Assembly: GCA_033296885.1 (NCBI GenBank)
Contig: MU863932.1
Coordinates: 62,001-126,000 of the forward strand
From: Triangularia verruculosa
Lineage: Eukaryota > Ascomycota > Sordariomycetes > Sordariales > Podosporaceae
Direction of reading: 5' to 3'
Length of the DNA stretch: 64,000 nucleotides
Shown here: in pieces, positions 1-10,579 of the stretch
Numbering within the stretch: position 1 is the first letter of the stretch
Layout: every line of letters starts with the position of its first letter
Notes under the pieces: generated by a model
What the model was told of the DNA's origin: nothing
The model's input: the letters and a program-made list of their open reading frames with translations, nothing else
Database searches by the model: none
Program-made: the position numbers and the translations under genes

Positions 1-3000
1 GCAAGGTGTGGAGGTTCGGGCAGAATGTGGGGAGAGATTCAAAGGGACATGGACGAGGCCTTGTCCAACCCTCGGCTGACGAACTTCGATCGCTTGCTCC
101 CTCGACCCTACCCAGTCTTACTATTCGCCAGCCAAAAGCTTTGATAATAAAACAACGAGGAAAGGAACACCTCGTATTGCTGTGCAAACGGTGCTAAAAA
201 AACACGGCCAATTTGCGGCACTTGCGCCTACTGGAGAAACCATGCTCAACGCCGCTCTCTGATGGACGAGATGCTGGGGAACCTCTTCCTTTTCCCCCTT
301 GAGCCAGGGGTCCTCTCACGTCACTCCAAAATCCGGGGTACCTACCTGAACGCCCTGGGGGCCTGGGGATGCGATAAACCCCAATCGGGCAAAAGGCGCC
401 ACATTCCTTTCGCTCTGAGGTGCGACCGGCCTGGAGGCCGAAGAAGCCGATCGCCCATTCAAGGCTCGTTGCTTCTTTGTGATCAAACTCGAACTATCCA
501 TTTCGCGTCTCAGGGGCAGCTCCAAAGGATTCACGGTTGTGGGCCAGAGGCTCCTGTTCTGGCGTGATGCACCTGGACAACCTTGGGTGGGCGTCCTCTC
601 AATGGACGTGGGGGTTTGGGTCGTACGCCCACAACCACAGCGCTTTAATCACCTCACACCTGAAGCAACGGATCACATCTCCTCAACACCGAGATCTGCG
701 AGGAAAGAGTAGACGTGACGATGATAGGCAAGACGGGTGACTGCGAAAATTTGGAGAGAGAAATCTCACTTGACCTGTGTCTCAGTTATCGACGATGCCC
801 TTTTTGATACATTGACATCGGCGCTTGATCGACTCCTCGAGCTCTTTATTAGTGCTAACCCAAAACGGCAATTGCAAATCTGGTTTGTGGCTGCCGCGCG
901 TTTGTCCCTCAAGGTCCTCTCTTGCGGATCCTCTGTGTTGGCAATTCCATTTTTTACTGAAGCTTGCTCCGGCCTTCAATGTGCTGATGCAATTGTTGAG
1001 CCATCCACTCATGCTGGTTTTTCTCACTTCTTAACCAGAGAACATGTTCGTGACCGGCTCAGAGAACCAACGGACTGGTTCTTGGGAAACAGCACTCAGC
1101 CCTAAGGCAGTTTGACGTTGACAAGCACCACCCACAACGAGTCAGAACAGAGCCGCGACAGCGAGGCTCACTCGGTTCCCCAATACTTCCCAGCAGCTGA
1201 CCGTTTCTCTGGGACAGCCCGTCCGGGGATCTGGGGTCATTGAATTGGCAACTTTGGCAAGTGCGAAAAGCCAAGCAGAGCGTTCGGGGGGAGGGGGTGT
1301 GGACTGGCTGACAGGCTGAAAGGTCCGTCAGGGCAGGCCTACACCATGTTCAGCCGACACAGTATCTCCGGGCTGTCGTACTCCAGTCACCAAAGATTCA
1401 AAGCCTGGACCAGGGCGTCGTCCGGCGGTGATAACGGCTATTACAGCACGGTCATCGTTCTTATTTAGCAGCTGAGCCCTGATGTTTCGGGGCAGCACCC
1501 GAACCCTGAGAGCCCGAAGCGCGAGGGTGAGGAGAAATTCGACGGCCTTGTCGCGAGTCATTAATAGCGCCGGTTCGAGATCTCGGATGTTGCCGTGATC
1601 CACAGAAACACCGAGGATCCGCTCAGAGAGAAAAGGCCAGGTTACAGAGAAGAAACCCCGACGGAACAAGACGCATCTCGTTGTCGTTTGGCCACAATAG
1701 CCTGCGATGACTACGACAAGTATCCATGATGTCTGCTGCGTGCCTTGTCCCAACGTCCTGAATGGGCGGCGACTGCACTCATGCAACGGAGATCGATCGC
1801 TGAGTCGTCAATTTACCCGGCGGCTCCGCGAGCGTTTTCCCTAGCTCCACGCAGCTGAACCCGGTGCAACTCGGGGTTTGGACGAGTGACAGCATGATCT
1901 TTGTGGGGCCCCAGGGCAGCCCAAGCATTGCATCACGACGCTAACAGGCGGAGGTGTGGAGGGACAGATGCAACTTTTTTTTGCGGCCAAACCAATCCCC
2001 CGGAGCCCCTCCCACAGAACAATTCCCCGTTCGAAGGAGCCGAGAATGTCCGAGACAAGCATTGCCATGTCCTAATAATTTTCGCTTCTATCGCTGCCGA
2101 GAGGCTCGATGAGAAGAGCATGGGAAAACAAGTTCCTCGTCTTCATTGTCGGCCGATTTCTACAAGAGCAAAGAAAATACGCTTCTCTGCTCCGGTCGAT
2201 GAGGGTTCTGCACCAGGAAACCGAAGGGCGGATTGGAACTGTCCATGGTCCGAGTCTGGAAAGTGAAACCCCCACGCACCCTGATCAGCCTCACCATTGA
2301 CGGCGGGGCCTGTTCTGAGATATGGGAGCTCGGATACCTGCGCCATGGTGATAACTTGCTCAAAGGTCAACGCTTTTGTTGCCGTCACCGATACCGCGGC
2401 CCCTCCTACACGACGATCACATGGATGGAGAAAATGCGCTGAATGACCACTAAGAGAAAAAATGGTTGAGGCAGGGCTGGGGGTCACGAACCCCGAAAAC
2501 CGTCCCGTCCGGAGAGAGGTGGGCTACATCCCATCCAATGTCCGAAAGCCCCCCGCGATACGCACAGCTGTGATTTTTTCGGCGGTTGTTGAGCCTCCTC
2601 TTTCTCGGTGACACGTGTGGGAGGCGAGTCCCTTTTGTGGTGTGGGAGTGGTAACAACTAATTACTAATTAGGTCCGCTATCCCAAGGTGATGCCAAAAC
2701 GAGGGGACCCCCTTACTCCGCGGCTTGAGCACGGGATGTTCAGCATGCCATGTCAGGGATTTCGATCCCAAAAAGCCATCGGCTGGTTCGCCTTGGCTCG
2801 CCGCTTATAATAAAAACAGGCGAGACCATCAGCGACGGCCTTCTCCCCCACAAATTGATTCTCCGCCTTTGGAGCACTGGGCTAACCTCCATCTGTCCTC
2901 GGCAAGGGGCCGAAAATCCGGGGCACGGATTGCCGACCGAACGTTAGGCCATCCAACACCACCAACAGATGTTTCTTTTCTTGGAAGCTCTTCCTGCACG

Positions 3001-3411
3001 GCGGGGAAAAGGCGGGATAGTTCTGCATGTGAGAGGGACCCATCGTCACTGATGTAGTCGTCGCTGTCGACCTTTTGTTTCTTGTCAGAGTAGCCTAGTT
3101 GGGAGGGCAGAATGGCCAGACACTGGGCTGATGGAAGGATTTGAGTTCTGGCGTCATGACAGTGGTGCAGTCGATGGCGATCGCCCTAACTAGTGGTCCA
3201 ATTTGTTCAGCATCCTTCGTCACGAAAACAACCCGTTACCTAGGGCTATGTATGGAGAGTGCAGAACAGCAGGTTGAGAGATGTTGGAGATTGCTTCAAG
3301 AAAATGGCATGTGCAAAATGACATCATAGGAAGTGAAGACATGTGATAGTTGGTGGGCTTCGACGATTGGCCTCCATGATATTGTCGTTTTTCATCAACA
3401 TGATGCATGAA
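1..3411. other. Gene-free stretch before tRNA-Phe
   Basis: I see no convincing gene here. All open frames are short (the longest is 152 codons, on the minus strand at 1328-1786, and does not begin with ATG), they match no family I know, and they are interrupted in every frame. Base composition is ordinary, with no TA-rich decay. Possible contents are promoter DNA, untranslated RNA or the 3' end of a gene outside the window. Confidence 0.5.
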
Positions 3412-3501
3412 GCGGGTTTAGCTCAGTTGGGAGAGCGTCAGACTGAAGTCAACTTCAGGAAGTCAATCTGAAGGTCATGTGTTCGATCCACATAAACCGC
3501 A
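3412..3501 (+). tRNA. tRNA-Phe (anticodon GAA) with 17-nt intron
   Basis: The cloverleaf folds fully: acceptor 3412-3418 with 3494-3500, D stem GCTC/GAGC, anticodon stem TCAGA/TCTGA, T stem ATGTG/CACAT and discriminator A at 3501. The anticodon GAA is at 3445-3447. An intron at 3449-3465, one base 3' of the anticodon as in all nuclear tRNA introns, carries CTTCAG, which is complementary to the CTGAAG of the anticodon loop, the usual pre-tRNA hairpin. One acceptor pair is G-A (3416 with 3498) rather than Watson-Crick. T runs at 3507-3510 and 3514-3519 would end Pol III transcription. Confidence 0.95.
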
Positions 3502-4097
3502 TCTACTTTTACATTTTTTGCTCCCTACCATACACACATAGCCTATTGGCTTTGCTGGGGGTCTTTTCCAAGCGAAGAAGTCATTCTCCCTTCTTGTGGA
3601 ATCTCTCTATTCATGATTACAACGTTCTTCAGAATCTGTGAAATGTTCAAGGGGCTCATATGATGATGGACATGTTGCCTACGGCTTCTTCCGCCAGGGC
3701 CGCCGCGCTTGATATTCACTGCACCACTCCGTATGCAGTGCGGCTATTCTCATTTCGTATCGTGCAATGAGAGGAAACCTCGCTTGCCTTCATCTCATGT
3801 CGGCGCCTGGTGGAAAACACTGTGCCTGCTCTCGCCGTCGCTTAGACGCCGGGGCAGCAACAAGCTGCCGCACGTGCCTTGGCCCTTCCTCTGAGCAATG
3901 CGCACGCTCTGGCGGGCCGATTCCCCGCTCCTGCCTGAAAGATCGATGGTGAACTGGCAAAGCCACCGATTCTGGTACCAACAGGCTGCACACCCGATTC
4001 AACCGTTGACCGCCCTCACATCGCCTGGAACAATCTCCGCCCATAGTTCGGGAGAACGCCGGCCGTTGCTTTTCATGGTGATGTCGACTCCTCCACG
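3502..4097. other. Gap between tRNA-Phe and the Rad55-like gene
   Basis: Apart from the Pol III terminator this holds no recognised gene. It should include the promoter and 5' leader of the Rad55-like gene that begins at 4098. No clear TATA box was seen. Confidence 0.5.
3507..3519 (+). terminator. Pol III terminator of tRNA-Phe
   Basis: Runs of four and six T lie 6 and 13 bases after the tRNA-Phe 3' end. An oligo-T run on the coding strand is the standard RNA polymerase III stop. Confidence 0.8.
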
Positions 4098-5730
4098 ATG
4101 GATACATTCCATGGCTCAAGCCTTGACCTTTCCTCAACCCGTAAGACCAAGGAAACCCAACCCTTTGCCCAGAGGCTCCTTTTGCGACCCAACCCCGGCG
4201 ACCAACCCAAACACAAGAAATAAAACCATTAACCTGTTCGGATCCAGACCGTCTTCCTACTGTGTCGGCTGCACAGGCCCTGGACGATCTTGAAGAAGGG
4301 ATCCAGAATCACCACATCTCCACTGGACTGGCGGTTCTCGATGCCTCAAGTGGCATTCAGAAAGGCAGTGTAACGGAAATATGGGGGCCCCCTGGTGTGG
4401 GGAAGACAGCATTCGGGTATCTCATCGTTTTGCACTCACTCCCCTCCTCGGTGCGCGCGGTCACTGACACTTCGCTTCAGAATCCAGCTTACTGCTAACA
4501 GCCTCCGTCACGGTGGTGGAGTTGTCTGGGTAGGTCGGTTTATCCTTTTCTACTCCCCTTTTCGTTGCGGCCAGGTCTTGGAGTTTTTGTGGTCGGGCAC
4601 TTACACGGATGCAGATGGCTTTCACCGGATGTCCATCGAGCGGTTGCATCAAGTCGTTGACCTGAATTCTGAAGATGGTCATATCCAATCGTTGGACAAG
4701 TTCATTCACTATAGCTGCCCAACCCTGGTACATCTCATAGCCCTACTATGCCGGCCCACGGCGTCTTGTGTGCCAGAAGGGACATCGCTCGTTGTCATTG
4801 ACTCTCTATCGGCGTTGGTCAACCATGATCTCCTCAAAAATATGGATGCTAGGCAGGGACCTCAGACCAAACACAAAGACACCCGAGGTGCGTTTCTTGC
4901 ACGGAGATCCAACAAGACCGAGACTTACTTTACATGTAGCACCAATACCCGCAGAGCGCAGAATACAGGAACTTCAGTACGTTCTAAGCAGTCTCCAGAA
5001 GCTGGCAGCGACCCGGGATGTGGCTATTGTCATTCTCACGCAGTGTGCCACCAAGATGCAGACGGAACGCGGTGCAACCTTGGTTCCCGCCATCAATGCG
5101 AGCGTTTGGAGACAAGGAATTGCCACGAGAATTGCACTGTTTAGAGACAGGCTCCAAGACGACTTTGAGACCTCTACTGCAATACGTTTTGCATTCATTC
5201 AAAAGCTGCACGGTGTTGACAGGCATGTGGATGATGTGGAAGCACTCTGCGGGTTCCATATTGAAGCGGTATGTTGCGGTCTAGGTTCATGGTGGCAACC
5301 TTCTATACTAACTTTGCTATAAAAGGCCGGGTTAGTCCCGGAGGAATACGACCAGACTTCGAGTCCTCTGAGAACCATGTCAACTCCTGCTACGGCTCAG
5401 AAGCGGAAACTCGGGGACACGGGCTTTGATGAGATCGCTGATAGTGAGGACGAGGGCGACGATGAGGACTATGGGTGGGATCTTGAACCGGATGCACTGC
5501 CACCCATGCCGTCGCAATGGCAAGGAAGCGAAGACATCTTGCTAACACGGGAACCGGAGAGCAATGCGGATGCATTGGACGAGGGTATGCAAGACGAACC
5601 GGATGAGGACAGAGATGCAGAATCCATTCGCATCGTCAATGACAGCGAGGATGATAACGATGATGGCAAGACTGAAGGCGAGGATGATGTGGCCAAGAAA
5701 GATGTCGACGAGAATGACTGCGTATCATGA
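4098..5730 (+). CDS. rad55: Rad51 paralogue, Rad55-like recombination mediator
   Basis: This RecA/Rad51-fold ATPase should help load Rad51 on single-stranded DNA during homologous recombination in the nucleus. I read six exons: 4098-4140, 4248-4416, 4481-4533, 4615-4887, 4955-5268 and 5326-5730 (418 residues). Walker A is GPPGVGKT (residues 61-68), Walker B is LVVIDS (about 148-153), and an ATRD...ILTQ core motif follows. The last 135 residues are an acidic, probably disordered tail containing QKRKLGD, EIADSED and QWQGSED, which I associate with filamentous-fungal Rad55-type proteins. No ATG is in frame in the Walker A exon; the start comes from a 43-nt first exon whose phase fits. Intron 3 uses an unusual donor (GTCGGT), whereas the last intron is textbook (GTATGT, TACTAAC). 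Rad57 is the main alternative. Confidence 0.8.
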
Positions 5731-8700
5731 ACCCTGCATCTGTCGGGCCTTCTGGATACTCTTCGGCTCACTGAAACCCACCCCCCACTCAACCGTTACG
5801 GCGACCCGTTCGCTACCTGGGGAAAATGAGGAATGGGCCGGCTCCACAGATATCGGGCCAACTCAGTTTCGTCTTCCAACCATTGTGGTGCGTGCTTGCC
5901 AGGAGCAAAAACAGGAGTCCTCAGCAGCGATTGAGATCGGGAATCGGATAGAGTACCACACTCTTTCGCTCCTGGGGAATATGCAGGGGAGATGCGCACA
6001 CATCACGCAATCAACAAGGCAATTGCGCCGAAGGTAGGTGAGAAGAAAAGTGGAAATATGCCCGCTTGCGAGACGTTGTTGCCGAGCGGCGGCTATCATA
6101 AGCGATCTTGGTTGTAACGTGGCCCCTTAGCTGGCGGCAGCGCCTGTCTGGAAATGTCGAAGCCGTTATTCTCCAATGATTTGCCTGTGATATTCGGGGA
6201 GACGTAAGTCAATGGTAATGACAATCGATTTTTCCCAAGCCGCTTCAGTTTGAAACCATTCCAAATCTCAATACTGTGTGAAGAATCCGTGTTATTCAGA
6301 AGTGATACCGAAAATAAAGCAAGGTCGGTGGAGAGGTCACTGATAGCGGCTAGCCGTTGCACTGTGGACACCCCGACTCTTTGGTTCTTTTGTTGTCCAC
6401 CTCTCTCTCCCCCCCCCCCTCTCTCTCTCTCTCTCGCCTTGTCAAATGCTCACAGTCTTACTGGGGCGCAAGAAGCTGAAGGTAAATATCCGGGGTAGCA
6501 ACATTAAATCCGGCCCGGAGCTGGCTCTTGTCGGGCGGACTATCTGTCTTGTCCGTCTTCGTATATCGCTCCTCCCAAGCCTGCAGTCAATATATGCAAG
6601 GACAATCAATCCATATCCAATTAATTAATCTGCGCTTGTGATTGTGTAAGTCGCGGAGTGTTTTGAGGTGTGCCTGTCGGAGGATTAATTGGCCTTGGTA
6701 GGCACGCCGTGCACAAAATAATTGGTACTGTGAGCTAGGATCAGACCTATAATATAGGTAGTAGAAAAGGCCTATTAGCTATCTTTGAAGGGCTTATCAC
6801 TATCTTTTAATACTGTGTTCCTACCTACTTTGCAGTGCCAGCTATTTTGTCCAGAACGTGGTAGGATACTACGTCTGGGCTCGCTCCAGCCGGGTCGAAT
6901 GTTTATGTTCTACTATGTATTATGCAGCTCTAGACGAATCGGGGATTTGTGGCCGGCGATATGTGTTCAGTTGTAAGATGGGTTTCTTGCGTCATGGCAT
7001 GTTTAAATCGTTTTCATTAATGTCTTGATTTAACTCTGATGGAAGAGAGAAAATAAATGCTGCTGATGCCATGCCTTGGTTAAGGAACAGTTTCGATTTC
7101 TATAATCGCATACCTGCACAAAATCCAAGAGAAGCGAAACACGACCGAGAGACAAAGGAGGGCTTTGTCCCGAAAGGATTTCTCTCTCACCGGTCTCGAA
7201 TTGAGCAGGGTTTTTTTTGTTTTGGCTTGTTTAGTTTCTCTCGGTTCACGGTAACTAGCATTGCAGTTTTAGATATGGAAAATGGAACTCTGTCACCGAG
7301 TTGGGATGGATGCATAATAATGGGGCCGCCCGGTATATCCGTATGCAAGGCGTACACAGTAAGTAAGACTGGAGAGTAGGCAGGGGGTTTCTCTAGCATG
7401 TGAGAGAATTGCTTTTCATTTTGTTTCTTCTATCGTTTAGATATGTCCTTTCCGAACAGGCTTTTCGAAGTTTCCCACAGCGTAAATATCGCTTTCTTCT
7501 CTCAGAAGTAATTGGTACCTTACCTAATCCTCGTCGTTAAAGGGGGGAGGGGGGGTGGCTTTGATGGGGAGAGAGGGGTGCAAAATCAAATGGGTTACAT
7601 CCACCCTCCACTACACACCAGAAGCCTGCCCTGTGAGGTAGGTACGTCAATACATCACATACACTGTACTGCATATGGAAAAAGCAGGTCCGGACCCGAT
7701 CCGATGTTTGTCACCACCGCAAAAAGTGACGTGCCCAGAGATGTGCCAGAGATCGAACCATTTACTCCACGTGGAGAAGCTAGAATCGCACCATGTCTCG
7801 ACCCGTAATCTGCCCATCTGCCCATCCTTTTTTGGGATTTCCCCATTTCTCAACAACGAACGACAAGATCTTTGTGGAGGGGGCGCTTCCTGTATTTTTG
7901 CTATTGTTCTTGTTGGCCAGTAGTCGAGGGGATGACGGGATGCAAAGAGGTATGATCTGAGGAGTGTATATACGGGAGGACCCGCTTCCCACTATCTCGA
8001 CACCTACCCACCCCCCGCAGCCGTTGACAACGGCGATGGGTGCAGTAGTGTCACTGTCTTAGCGTGTTCTTTCTTTCTTTGGCTTAGGAAGCATGCCAAA
8101 CAGAGCTGTCAGGCCTGTCAGGGAAACGGCAATGGCATGATATGGCGTGTGTTTCCCCGCGTTTTGTTGAATGTGGGTGAGCTAAACAGCCGAAGCAAAG
8201 CGGGGATTGTATGTGATGTTGATGAGAAGTTGAGGTTGATGAGCGGTGAATGAGCCATGATCTGATTTGTTGTGAGGAAGGTCCCGGTGTCCGGACGTAA
8301 CTGCCCTTTTGCCACCTGCCCGCCTCGTTCGATTTGCTTGTTGTAACCTGCAAGTAGTCGGCTATCTGCGAGGAGTTAACTCCGGACCGAGAGGGTGCCG
8401 GGCCACCCTGCCCACAGACTAATCGAGACTCCAAACCACCCAAACCGCGGTTACCAACACGAAGACTACTTATCTTTGACCTCCCATCCTTCGACCATCT
8501 TACGGTCAAAGTCTCCCAAAAGTTTGAACAGTGATAGCTCTAGAGGGCGATACTACTCTACCTTATTTTAAACCTCCAAGATTAAATAGTGCGAGAGAGA
8601 GGCGTGTATAAAGAGGTGGTAGTTATCTGCAGTCTCGATTATTTTTGTGGGCAGGATGCGGGCGTTTCTTCTTGTGGCATCTGGATCTGCCCGGCCGCAA

Positions 8701-9624
8701 ATCCCGTCCTGATCTATTCAACCTGTCATAGATGCAGCAACGAGGAGCAACTGCCCGAGCTTTCGACATCTTAGCAGCAGGCTTTACCCAAGTTACAGCA
8801 AACCCGTTGCTGTCTGTCACGTAGTCCTCGCTTGCCTCCTTGCATACATACCTTCCGTAAAAACTTACCGTGCTGTACCTCGGTGAGTCCTTCTCGGCAT
8901 GTGCGATATCGATCATTTCTCACCAATGATAATACGTAGGGACGGACACATAGACTAAAACTTGAACACAAGAACGGGAACGGGAGAAAAAGCAAAAAGG
9001 AAAAAAATAGAAAGAAAGAACGGCAGCGACGTTTCAGATCACACACCCGCTCCCACCCCCCAAATCCTGCCGAAGGATCTACACCGGATTGCTTCCCCGA
9101 GTGGTCTGAACCATGGGGCTCGTAAGCCTGTAGGGCTCTGACCCTTCCTTTCCATCTGATCGCTGTTGCATCGATGAGTGAGCCGCAGCGGCTCGGCGCC
9201 GGTCAAGCAAATGGGCGGGTGGCACCTACACAGGCTGCTTTGGCTGGTTTGTGTGCTGGAATTCCCGTATGGAGGGTTGTGTTTGTACCACCAAACCACA
9301 CCAGTACTCGATGGTGTTTGGTAAATGATGCTGCGAACGGACAGCCTCGAACACTTCGATTCCATCGGGCAATGACGCGGCAACGGGAAGGGAAAGGGCG
9401 TTATGTAGTATTCTGCTGCTGGCACGGCCAAGCGGTCAGCGTGTTGGTCAGCGTGGATGAACTGGGAGAGAAAGGGCGTTCGGATAGAAAGGTAAGGCAA
9501 GGGTGATATTATCAGGGCGAGAATGGATGTCAACCCATGCTGCTTGAGCCCAGATCTCCTCCTACGAGCTGAGCTAACGAAGTTGTGCGTGATAGGTGTC
9601 CTATATACAATGCACACTGGGGTA
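5731..9624. other. 3.9-kb gene-free stretch
   Basis: No conserved coding segment was recognised on either strand. It contains a C/T-rich simple repeat (6401-6435) and TA-rich patches around 6590-6980 that resemble decayed repeat DNA. A tRNA-like scrap lies at 9525-9577 (minus). The longest open frame, 213 codons at 9039-9680 on the minus strand, looks like random translation and overlaps the inverted-repeat element. Confidence 0.45.
6401..6435. repeat. CT/C simple repeat
   Basis: A run of CT units, then about twelve C, then more CT units, 35 bp in all. This is low-complexity DNA with no sign of coding use. Confidence 0.9.
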
Positions 9625-9913
9625 ATTCGGGACCCCCCCCCCCATTGTCTTACCAGCGCCCCGCTGGGTATTACCAGCACCCCCCTGAATAGACCTCTTG
9701 ACTAGGTATAAGTCCGCTTTTTTATAGAGAAACGGAGGAAATATCGTTTGCTATATTGCTATAATAGCCCCATCACTACTTATATTGAAGCCTAATATCG
9801 TATATGATGAAGAGTATGCAGAGAAATATCCGATAAATGAAATTCGACTGGGGTTAGGGTTTTGTATGAGAACAATAGAGGGGCGCTGGCAAGGCAATGG
9901 GGGCGCTCCGAAT
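9625..9913. mobile_element. Candidate MITE-like inverted-repeat element
   Basis: The left arm (9625-9662) starts ATTCGG, runs through a C tract and CATTGTCTTACC, and ends AGCGCCCC. The reverse complement of the right arm (9880-9913) starts ATTCGG, runs through CCCCCATTGCCTTGCC and ends AGCGCCCC. Ignoring the length of the C tract, the arms differ mainly by C-to-T and G-to-A changes. The left arm is followed by a second copy of TACCAGC[G/A]CCCC at 9672-9683. The 200-bp interior is TA-rich and non-coding. No clear target-site duplication is visible, so it may instead be a simple inverted duplication. It has no transposase, so it would be non-autonomous. Confidence 0.5.
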
Positions 9914-10235
9914 AGGCTCCCTTAAATGCATACCGAGGGCTGTCATGTGGAAGTCATTTAACTAGTCTAAGCAATGCTGACATAACTGACGACAATTGGA
10001 ATTTCTAATACTTACGAGCGGAAAGTCTGAGTACCTGAAATAGATTTATTACGTTCTACCGTACCTAATACTCCTAGGAGCCTGTTAGAAATAGAAGAGG
10101 TTCCTTTCCAAAAGTGGCGATTTCAGTTCACGTTACGATTAATCCAAGGGTTCAGGGGTCACCCAAGTCTTCACTACCACATAAAGTCCAAAAAAAAGCC
10201 AAAAGAAACCACATTGTAAACTGTGAAAGGTTGGA
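9914..10235. other. Gap 3' of tRNA-Arg(ACG)
   Basis: Non-coding. On the minus strand it contains T runs (complement of the A runs at 10190-10197 and 10201-10204), likely the Pol III terminators of the tRNA-Arg gene, about 30-45 bases past its 3' end. Nothing else was recognised. Confidence 0.5.
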
Positions 10236-10325
10236 TGATCCGCCCAGGGGTCGAACCTGGAACCTCCTGATTACTTGAATCTTGTAGAATCGTAGTCAGA
10301 CGCGCTGCCATTACGCCAGCGGACC
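10236..10325 (-). tRNA. tRNA-Arg (anticodon ACG) with 18-nt intron
   Basis: On the minus strand the acceptor GGTCCGC pairs with GCGGATC and the D arm reads GGCGTAATGGCAGCGC. The anticodon stem is TCTGA/TCAGG, and the T arm CCAGG-TTCGACC-CCTGG is perfect. The anticodon ACG is at 10293-10291. An 18-nt intron (10289-10272) follows the base 3' of the anticodon. The anticodon-arm sequence resembles other fungal Arg(ACG) tRNAs. Confidence 0.92.
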
Positions 10326-10579
10326 CTAATTTTTGTTGAGTAGTGTTGATAAAAATAATATAAATTGAAGTGAACGAACAAGCATCGTATCCCTCGTTTC
10401 CCTGAACAAAATGAAAAAAGAAAGGTCCAAAAGAATTTTACCATATAATGATTGCTATGCTCAATGCTTTACAAAGAAAAGAACTTACGGCGCCAGCCTG
10501 AATGTGATGATGAATTCCCAACCTTAACACCCCAGTCGAAAGGATAACCTCCCCTTTGTCGTCCGAAGAAAAACTTTAT

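Noticed and set aside
1328..1786. 152-codon open frame on the minus strand
   Set aside because: It does not begin with ATG and has no recognisable motif.
9039..9680. 213-codon open frame on the minus strand
   Set aside because: Composition looks random, it crosses the C tract of the inverted-repeat element, and no family was recognised.
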